DNA from: Spartobacteria bacterium
GTDB lineage: Bacteria > Verrucomicrobiota > Verrucomicrobiia > Chthoniobacterales > Chthoniobacteraceae
Assembly (NCBI GenBank): GCA_025350985.1
Contig: JANXWU010000517.1
Span: 1-12,801, forward strand
DNA: 12,801 nt
Direction of reading: 5' to 3'
Shown here: in pieces, positions 1-5,214 of the stretch
How positions within the stretch are numbered: position 1 is the first letter of the stretch
Layout of the letters: each line of letters begins with the position of its first letter
Program-made: the position numbers and the translations under genes
Notes under the pieces: generated by a model
Told to the model about the DNA's origin: nothing
Seen by the model: only the letters and a program-made list of their open reading frames with translations
Database searches by the model: none

Positions 1-575
1 TGATTTTTCTCCTCGATGTTCATGTGAAAAGTGTCGAGGTGAAGTTTCACGGCCTTGCTGCCGATGGCTTTGACGAGCTTCAACCCCTGATCGCAAGTGT
101 TGAGAAAATCAGTTTCAAAACGGTTGAGCGGCTCAATGCAAAGCAGCACGCCTTTGCTCTCCGCATACTTCGCCAGCGGTTTCAGGTTTTTCACCACGAG
201 ATCGAACTGCTGCTTCTTCTCCGCATCGTCATGCGGCCCAATCAGTCCGACGACCGAGTAGATCGGGCCGATGATCGAAGGACACCCGATGATCGCCGCC
301 TGATCGATCAGTGCCTTTACGTAGGTGGCCGCATTTTTTTGATCGGCGGGCGAGCCGCGCAGGTCGCGTCCCGGTCCCATGCACGCGCAGATGGAGCCGC
401 AGGCGAGCCCGGCTTTCGCGAGTTCCTTTTTCACCAGTGCAGGATCGATGTGCGAAGGATCCTCGACGGGAATTTCGACGGTATCGAAACCCCAAGCCTT
501 GAACTTTTTGAACAGTTTGGTGCTCTCGTTGGTGAAGGGCGAGGTGTAGAGGAAGGAGTTGAGTCCGAAGCGCAT
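1..575 (-). CDS. D-tagatose/D-psicose 3-epimerase-type sugar epimerase, 3' end cut by window edge
   Basis: A TIM-barrel sugar isomerase/epimerase (xylose isomerase-like superfamily) that probably epimerises a ketohexose or ketopentose at C3 in the cytoplasm. Reading from ATG 575-573, the frame stays open for 191 codons and leaves the window without a stop; the family is usually about 280-300 residues, so roughly the last third is missing. The start MRFGLNSFLY is typical of the family. IEPLNRFE (Glu148) matches the catalytic metal-binding Glu segment, and LDTFHMNIEE (Asp181, His184) is the near-invariant metal-ligand block of D-tagatose/D-psicose 3-epimerases. The later His and second catalytic Glu fall outside the window. 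It diverges from the D-xylonate dehydratase gene, suggesting shared control and a role in pentose or sugar-acid use. No Shine-Dalgarno is visible. The fold and family are secure; the exact substrate is not. Confidence 0.88.
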   Translation of the reverse strand, partial: MRFGLNSFLYTSPFTNESTKLFKKFKAWGFDTVEIPVEDPSHIDPALVKKELAKAGLACGSICACMGPGRDLRGSPADQKNAATYVKALIDQAAIIGCPSIIGPIYSVVGLIGPHDDAEKKQQFDLVVKNLKPLAKYAESKGVLLCIEPLNRFETDFLNTCDQGLKLVKAIGSKAVKLHLDTFHMNIEEKN

Positions 576-713
576 GAGGTGGGTGAGTTTGGTAAGTTGG
601 GTGGGAGTCTTAGCGAAGGGCCGGAGCGAGACAAGCGCGGAGTTTTCGAAACCAGGACGCCATCGCGCCGCCGTGCTTGCGCCCGTCTGCGCTTGTCCTA
701 ATCTCGCGACCGC
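576..713. promoter_or_regulatory. Divergent control region between epimerase and xylonate dehydratase
   Basis: This 138-bp gap separates two divergent starts and must hold both promoters. It contains an inverted repeat, GACAAGCGCGGA (630-641) against TCTGCGCTTGTC (686-697): 11 of 12 positions pair perfectly and the twelfth is G:T. The arms are 44 bp apart. Between them lies TTTCGAAA (644-651), a perfect palindrome with a central CG, the style of half-site symmetry used by LacI-family sugar repressors. The right arm abuts the putative -10 of the dehydratase promoter. An operator role is inference; no regulator gene is visible in the window. Confidence 0.5.
677..704 (+). promoter_or_regulatory. 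Candidate promoter of the xylonate dehydratase gene
   Basis: TTGCGC (677-682), a 16-bp spacer and TAATCT (699-704) give a weak sigma-70-like layout. The match is only three of six in each box, but the 10-mer TTGCGCCCGT (677-686) recurs at 7961-7970 with a similar T/A-rich hexamer at the same spacing before another gene. The -10 lies about 10 nt before ATG 714, so the transcript would have almost no leader. That agrees with the absence of a Shine-Dalgarno sequence. Confidence 0.3.
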
Positions 714-2699
714 ATGGCTGACGACATTTTCTCCAGTGGCAGCGACGACATTTATCGTCTCGACACCCGAGCGCCCGGCCCTTCGGGTAGCCTGCCGCTG
801 AGCGCGGAAATGCTGCGGGACCAACCCAGCGGCGACCTTTTTGGCCTCAGTCAAAACGTCGGCATGGGCTGGGACCCGGCCGAAGCCGGGCGCAAGCAAT
901 TTCTCATCCTCAGCACGCAGGGCGGATTGCGGGCGCCGGACGGCCGACCGATCGCGCTCGGCTACCACACCGGGCATTGGGAAATCGGATTGCTGGTCGA
1001 GGCGGCGGCGCGCGAACTGCGGCGGCTCGGCACCATTCCGTTCGCGGCGTATTGCTCCGACCCGTGCGACGGGCGCACGCAGGGGACGACGGGGATGTTC
1101 GACAGCCTGCCGTATCGCAACGATGCCGCGCAGATTTTTCGCCGCCTCATCCGCTCGCTGCCGTTGCGGCGCGGCGTCGTCGGCATCGCGACCTGCGACA
1201 AGGGATTGCCCGCGATGATGATGGCGCTTGCGGGGATGCGCGAACTGCCGTGCGTGCTCGTGCCCGGCGGTGTCACGCTTCCGCCGGAACGGGGCGAGGA
1301 CGCGGGCACGATTCAAAGCATCGGCGCACGGTTTTCTCACGGTCTCATTTCGCTCGCGGAAGCGGCTGACCTGGGATGCCGCGCGTGCGCGTCGCCGGGC
1401 GGCGGTTGTCAGTTTCTCGGCACGGCGGCGACTTCGCAAGTCGTCGGCGAGGCGCTGGGAATGTCGCTGCCGCACTCCGCGCTCGCGCCTTCAGGCAGCG
1501 CGGTCTGGCGCGACATGGCCGTGCGCTCGGGACGCGCGGTGATGTCGTTGGAGGGGCAGGGGATGGCGATGGGAAAAATCCTCACGAGCGCAAGTATTCG
1601 CAACGCCATGGCTGTCCACGCGGCGTTTGGCGGCTCGACAAATTTGCTCCTGCATATCCCTGCGATTGCCCATGCCGCCGGCCTTCCGCGACCGTCGGTG
1701 GAAGATTGGATCGAGATCAATCGCACCGTCCCGCGCATCGTCGATGTTTTGCCGAATGGCCCCACCCAACATCCGACCGTTCGGGTTTTTTTGGCGGGCG
1801 GCGTGCCGGAAGTCATGCTGCACCTGCGGCGTTTGAGTTTGCTCGACACCACCGCGCTCACCGTCACCGGTCGCACGCTCGGCGAAAATCTCGACTGGTG
1901 GGAGCACTCGGCACGGCGCGAGAAATTTCGCCAACTCCTGCTCGAAAAAGACGGTGTCCAACCGGACGACGTGATCTTTTCACCCGAACGCGCCCGCGCC
2001 CGCGGCATGGCGAACACGATCACTTTCCCGCGCGGCAACCTCGCGCCGGAAGGCTCGGTCATCAAAAGTGCCGCCATCGATGCCAGCGTCGTCGATGCCG
2101 ATGGCGTCTATCGCAAGGAAGGTCCGGCGCGCGTTTTCGTGCGCGAGTCCGACGCCATCGCGGCGCTCAAGCAGGGCCGGATTCACGCGGGCGACGTGCT
2201 CGTGCTCGCTGGCGTTGGGCCGATGGGCACGGGGATGGAGGAAACTTATCAACTCACCTCCGCGCTCAAGCATTTGCCTTTTGGAAAACAGGTCGCGCTG
2301 CTCACCGACGCGCGCTTTTCCGGCGTGTCCACCGGCGCGTGCATCGGCCACATCGGGCCGGAGGCGCTGGCCGGCGGGCCGCTGGGAAAACTGCGTGACC
2401 AAGACACCATTCGCATCGTCGTCGATCGCGGGCGCATGACGGGCAGCGTCGATTTCGTGGGCGAAGGCGAAGCGCGGTTCACACCCGGCGAAGGTGCTAA
2501 AATATTAGCTGCGCGCGCCTCGCATCCCGGACTCGCCCCGCATCCGGCGCTGCCGGACGACACGCGCTTGTGGGCCGCGCTTCAGCAGGCGGGCGGCGGC
2601 ACTTGGGGCGGATGTGTTTTCGACGTGGACGAAATCATCAAACTTCTCCAAGACGGATCGGCGGCGCGAGAGAGAGGTGCGGGTCGGTTGACAAAATAG
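714..2699 (+). CDS. yjhG: D-xylonate dehydratase, YjhG/YagF family (IlvD/Edd superfamily)
   Basis: Dehydrates D-xylonate to 2-dehydro-3-deoxy-D-pentonate in the cytoplasm using an iron-sulfur cluster. The 661-residue length and sequence follow E. coli YjhG/YagF (about 655 residues) from end to end as I recall them, including the N-terminus ([10 protein letters not shown]), so the ATG at 714 is well supported despite no Shine-Dalgarno. The three expected cluster cysteines are Cys118 ([20 protein letters not shown]), Cys161 ([11 protein letters not shown]) and Cys232 ([10 protein letters not shown]). Other family blocks are [19 protein letters not shown] near 302-320 and [20 protein letters not shown] in the C-terminal third. 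The gene is divergent from the epimerase and is followed 24 bp later by a toxin-antitoxin pair and then the next pathway enzyme. A different aldonate substrate is possible, but subfamily membership looks certain. Confidence 0.95.
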   Translation: MADDIFSSGSDDIYRLDTRAPGPSGSLPLSAEMLRDQPSGDLFGLSQNVGMGWDPAEAGRKQFLILSTQGGLRAPDGRPIALGYHTGHWEIGLLVEAAARELRRLGTIPFAAYCSDPCDGRTQGTTGMFDSLPYRNDAAQIFRRLIRSLPLRRGVVGIATCDKGLPAMMMALAGMRELPCVLVPGGVTLPPERGEDAGTIQSIGARFSHGLISLAEAADLGCRACASPGGGCQFLGTAATSQVVGEALGMSLPHSALAPSGSAVWRDMAVRSGRAVMSLEGQGMAMGKILTSASIRNAMAVHAAFGGSTNLLLHIPAIAHAAGLPRPSVEDWIEINRTVPRIVDVLPNGPTQHPTVRVFLAGGVPEVMLHLRRLSLLDTTALTVTGRTLGENLDWWEHSARREKFRQLLLEKDGVQPDDVIFSPERARARGMANTITFPRGNLAPEGSVIKSAAIDASVVDADGVYRKEGPARVFVRESDAIAALKQGRIHAGDVLVLAGVGPMGTGMEETYQLTSALKHLPFGKQVALLTDARFSGVSTGACIGHIGPEALAGGPLGKLRDQDTIRIVVDRGRMTGSVDFVGEGEARFTPGEGAKILAARASHPGLAPHPALPDDTRLWAALQQAGGGTWGGCVFDVDEIIKLLQDGSAARERGAGRLTK

Positions 2700-2717
2700 T
2701 GGTGGGTGAACTACTAA
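2688..2717 (+). promoter_or_regulatory. Candidate promoter for the toxin-antitoxin pair, inside the dehydratase 3' end
   Basis: A perfect TTGACA (2688-2693) lies in the last codons of the dehydratase (Leu-Thr), followed after 18 bp by TACTAA (2712-2717), three of six to TATAAT. A start about seven bases downstream of this -10 would fall on or next to the A of ATG 2724, implying a leaderless mRNA; no Shine-Dalgarno is present. The -35 could be a coincidence of coding sequence. Confidence 0.45.
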
Positions 2718-2737
2718 CTTTGCATGCCTTCCACCAC
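2699..2737. repeat. Inverted repeat over the antitoxin start, possible autoregulatory operator
   Basis: GTGGTGG (2699-2705) and CCACCAC (2731-2737) form a perfect 7-bp inverted repeat that brackets the candidate -10 and start codon. The hexamer palindrome GCATGC (2722-2727) lies between them and contains the ATG. Ribbon-helix-helix antitoxins commonly repress their own promoter through such repeats. The arms are low in complexity, so chance cannot be excluded. Confidence 0.3.
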
Positions 2738-2969
2738 CATTAAAGTTGAGTCGGATCTGCTGAAGGACATTACACGGGTTAAACCAAAAGAACAGAGCAT
2801 TTCGGCGTTCGTGCGCGAAGTGCTCGAACGCGACATTCGGCGGCGCAAAATGAAGGAGGCGGCGCACGAATATCAGAAATTTCTGGCGGGACAACCGGAG
2901 GAGGAAGCCGAAATGGAAGCGTGGGAATCTGCCAGGCTTTCCATCGCGCCAGCTAAAAAGCGCCGATGA
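2724..2969 (+). CDS. Ribbon-helix-helix-type antitoxin of a MazF/PemK-family pair
   Basis: An 81-residue protein that probably neutralises the toxin encoded next to it and represses the shared promoter. The layout is typical: a short beta strand (TTIKVES, about 4-10), a helix around 10-18, then SISAFVREVLERDI (25-38), the second helix of the ribbon-helix-helix DNA-binding fold, a basic patch (RRRK, 39-42), and a charged acidic tail (about 59-70) of the kind that wraps a toxin. It ends in AKKRR. Its stop overlaps the toxin start by four bases (ATGA, 2966-2969), the usual translational coupling of toxin-antitoxin genes. The order antitoxin then toxin is also standard. The family assignment comes from fold pattern and context; sequence identity among such antitoxins is low. 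Confidence 0.82.
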   Translation: MPSTTIKVESDLLKDITRVKPKEQSISAFVREVLERDIRRRKMKEAAHEYQKFLAGQPEEEAEMEAWESARLSIAPAKKRR

Positions 2970-3292
2970 AACGCGGAACTGTTTTCTGGGTGGATCTGCG
3001 AGACGGGACGCCGCCGGAATTCGGCAAAAAACGTCCCGGCGTCGTAATCTCCAACACCGAGCAAAACTCCTCCTTGCAGACCGTCGTCATCGTCCCGCTG
3101 TCCTCGCGCGCGCCGGAGATATGGCCGTTGCGGGTGGGCATCGAACTTGCCGGACGGAAGGTGCCCAGCTTTGCGGTGATTCCCGGCATCCGGCAGGTCA
3201 GCAAATCGCGGCTGCTCGATGTGATCGGCGTCCTGCCCGAAGCCTCATTGGAAGCGCTGGCCGACGCCGTGTTCGCTTATCTTCAAGATTGA
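2966..3292 (+). CDS. MazF/PemK-family endoribonuclease toxin
   Basis: A 108-residue protein of the MazF/PemK/CcdB-like fold, expected to cleave single-stranded mRNA at short sequence motifs and stop growth when free of its antitoxin. The N-terminus [11 protein letters not shown] followed by [12 protein letters not shown] (19-30, with the conserved Arg23-Pro24) and VIVPLSS (41-47, conserved Ser/Thr) is the family hallmark. The C-terminal [19 protein letters not shown] (77-95) matches the usual strand-helix end, so the protein appears full length and intact. The start overlaps the antitoxin stop by four bases. The stop is followed after a single base by the ATG of the keto-deoxy-pentonate dehydratase, so this pair sits inside a metabolic operon rather than at its border. 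The cleavage motif cannot be read from the sequence. Confidence 0.92.
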   Translation: MKRGTVFWVDLRDGTPPEFGKKRPGVVISNTEQNSSLQTVVIVPLSSRAPEIWPLRVGIELAGRKVPSFAVIPGIRQVSKSRLLDVIGVLPEASLEALADAVFAYLQD

Positions 3293-3293
3293 A

Positions 3294-4121
3294 ATGACCA
3301 TGAAACTTTTTCGCACTCCGCAAGGTGTGGTCCTCCAACTCGACTGCGCTTTTTTCCGATTGCCGGGGCTTGATTGGGACGAACTGCTCAACCGCGAAAA
3401 CCTCGCGCAAAACCTGCGCGAGCTGGCTCAAAACCTCGCGCCTGCGGAGGAGCCGGCCGAGATTCTTCCGCCGGTGGGGAAACAGGAAGTCTGGGCGGCG
3501 GGCGTGACCTATTTGCGCAGTCGTGATGCGCGCATGGAGGAATCCAGGCAGACCGGTGGCGACAGTTTTTATGATCGTGTTTACGACGCCGACCGGCCCG
3601 AGCTTTTTTTCAAGGCTGCGCCTTGGCGCGTGATTGGCAGCGGCGGCGACGTCCGCATCCGCCGCGACTCGCACTGGAACGTGCCCGAGCCGGAGTTCAC
3701 GCTGTTCATCAACGCGAGCGGCAAAATCGTGGGCTGCACGATCGGCAACGACATGAGTTCGCGCGACATCGAGGGCGAAAACCCGCTGTATTTGCCGCAG
3801 GCGAAAAGCTACGACGGCTCGTGTGCGCTCGGGCCGTGTCTGCTCGTCGCCGCGGAGCCTCTGCCGCCGGCGACGGCCATCGAAATCGAAATCCGGCGTG
3901 CGGGCGCGGTCGTTTTCAACGGCGCCACTTCGCTCGCGCAAATCAAGCGTTCGCTGCCATCCCTGGCCGAATTTTTGTTCCGTGAAACTTCGTTTCCTCA
4001 CGGCTGTTATTTGATGACGGGCACTGGAGTCGTGCCACCGGACGGATTCACGCTTGCGCTGGGGGACGAGATCCGCATCACCATCGCGCCGATTGGCACG
4101 CTTACGAATTTCGTGCGCTGA
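3294..4121 (+). CDS. 2-keto-3-deoxy-D-arabinonate/xylonate dehydratase-like protein (FAH superfamily)
   Basis: Probably converts 2-dehydro-3-deoxy-D-pentonate to 2-oxoglutarate semialdehyde plus water, the second dehydration of the Weimberg pathway. The 275-residue protein has the fumarylacetoacetate hydrolase fold and resembles the Sulfolobus KdaD enzyme (Sso3118) as I recall it: start [14 protein letters not shown] (65-73), [16 protein letters not shown] (93-108) and [14 protein letters not shown] (162-175). Metal ligands are Glu132 and Glu134 in PEPE (131-134) and Asp153 in [10 protein letters not shown]; Lys171 is the conserved active-site lysine. It begins one base after the toxin stop. 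A second Met at 3300 would give MKLFR directly and may be the true start; no Shine-Dalgarno decides. Without the upstream dehydratase, a generic FAH hydrolase or isomerase would also be possible. Confidence 0.85.
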   Translation: MTMKLFRTPQGVVLQLDCAFFRLPGLDWDELLNRENLAQNLRELAQNLAPAEEPAEILPPVGKQEVWAAGVTYLRSRDARMEESRQTGGDSFYDRVYDADRPELFFKAAPWRVIGSGGDVRIRRDSHWNVPEPEFTLFINASGKIVGCTIGNDMSSRDIEGENPLYLPQAKSYDGSCALGPCLLVAAEPLPPATAIEIEIRRAGAVVFNGATSLAQIKRSLPSLAEFLFRETSFPHGCYLMTGTGVVPPDGFTLALGDEIRITIAPIGTLTNFVR

Positions 4122-4175
4122 CGTGGTGTCTTTCCGCTTTTGCCTTCCGGCGTTTCCGTGTTACGCGTTGGCGGA

Positions 4176-5213
4176 ATGCATCGCGTTTCACTCCGGCGCT
4201 GGCTGCCGTTTTTGCTCTGGCTCGCCCTCGTTGCTGCGATCATTCGCACGGCCGACCGCGCCGGCATGCGGGAGTTTTTCAACTGGCTAAATGGCTGGCC
4301 GGGCGGTGACAAGGCAGGCCACATTTTTCTCATCGGCACGCTGGCGTTTCTTTTCAATCACGCCCTCGCGGGTCGCACCACCCGCCTCGGGCGCTGGCGG
4401 CTCCAGATGGGTGGCGTGATCGTCGCGGCACTGATGACGGTTGAGGAATTTTCACAAATCTGGATTCCCTCGCGCACCTTCGATTTGCTCGATCTCGCGG
4501 CGAATTACCTGGGGGTCGTGCTCGCGGAAATGCTCACCCGAAAGATGGCGCGCGACCGAACGCCTTTCTTCGGACTGCTGCATTTCCGGCGATGTGCAGT
4601 GCCGACGTGGCGCGGTTGGGTCGCAATGGTTTTCCTCGGCGCGATTGCCGGTGAAGTCGCCGTGCAGGAGGCGTATCCCTTCCTCGCGGTGAACGATTCC
4701 CTGCCCGGTGGAATCCTCGTCGTCGAGGGGTGGATGGACGATCAGACGCTTTCCGGCGTGTTGCAGGAGCTTCACCGAAACCGGTACGAAGCATTATACA
4801 TCACCGGCGGACCCATCGCGAAGGGAGCGCTTTTTTCGGAATACAAAACCCTCGCGGAACTCAGCGTGGCCGGCTTGGAAAAGGTGGGTGTCGATCCGAA
4901 ATTTATGCACGCCGTTCCGTCCGGACCTGTGCAAAAGGACCGGACTTATAGCTCGGCTGTGACCCTGAAAAAGTGGCTGGTGGAACACGGCGCGCGGGTA
5001 ACTAAAATCAACCTGATGTCGGCGGGCGCGCACTCGCGGCGCAGTCGGTTGTTGTTCCAGAAAGCATTCGGGAATGACGCGAAAATTGGCATTGTCGCGA
5101 TGCCCGAAACGGGTTTCGATTCCACGCAGTGGTGGAAGTCGAGTGAAGGAGTTCGGACGGTCGTCGGCGAGTCGATCGCCTACGGTTACGCGCGGTTTTT
5201 GTTTCGCCCGTAA
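4176..5213 (+). CDS. VanZ-like membrane domain fused to a YdcF/ElyC/SanA-like (DUF218) domain
   Basis: A 345-residue membrane protein. Residues 1-125 are VanZ-like: a first helix (WLPFLLWLALVAAIIR, about 9-24), then Asp45-Lys46...His49 before helix 2, and the signature Glu90/Glu91-Gln94-Arg100-Asp103-Asp106-Asn110-Gly113 across helices 3 and 4. A fifth helix (about 148-165) leads to a YdcF-like domain from about 178: GGILVVEGWMDD, LYITGGPIAKG and SAGAHSRRSRLLFQKAFG, matching the strand and His/Arg blocks of DUF218. An N-in topology with five helices would put this domain outside the cytoplasm, as for SanA/ElyC. Those relatives affect envelope integrity; the biochemical role is unknown. I chose ATG 4176 over an in-frame TTG at 4140 because the first helix follows it directly. 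The gene lies 54 bp after the dehydratase and may be co-transcribed. Confidence 0.82.
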   Translation: MHRVSLRRWLPFLLWLALVAAIIRTADRAGMREFFNWLNGWPGGDKAGHIFLIGTLAFLFNHALAGRTTRLGRWRLQMGGVIVAALMTVEEFSQIWIPSRTFDLLDLAANYLGVVLAEMLTRKMARDRTPFFGLLHFRRCAVPTWRGWVAMVFLGAIAGEVAVQEAYPFLAVNDSLPGGILVVEGWMDDQTLSGVLQELHRNRYEALYITGGPIAKGALFSEYKTLAELSVAGLEKVGVDPKFMHAVPSGPVQKDRTYSSAVTLKKWLVEHGARVTKINLMSAGAHSRRSRLLFQKAFGNDAKIGIVAMPETGFDSTQWWKSSEGVRTVVGESIAYGYARFLFRP

Positions 5214-5214
5214 A

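Noticed and set aside
24..701. Plus-strand open frame of 225 codons
   Set aside because: It lies antisense to the sugar epimerase, whose minus-strand frame carries clear family motifs; the plus-strand product is Arg/Leu-rich with no domain.
1376..2398. 340-codon plus-strand open frame inside the xylonate dehydratase
   Set aside because: Out-of-frame shadow of a GC-rich gene; Arg/His-rich composition and no recognisable motif.
4140..4175. TTG start giving 12 extra residues on the VanZ-YdcF protein
   Set aside because: ATG 4176 leads directly into the first membrane helix; no ribosome-binding signal supports the TTG.
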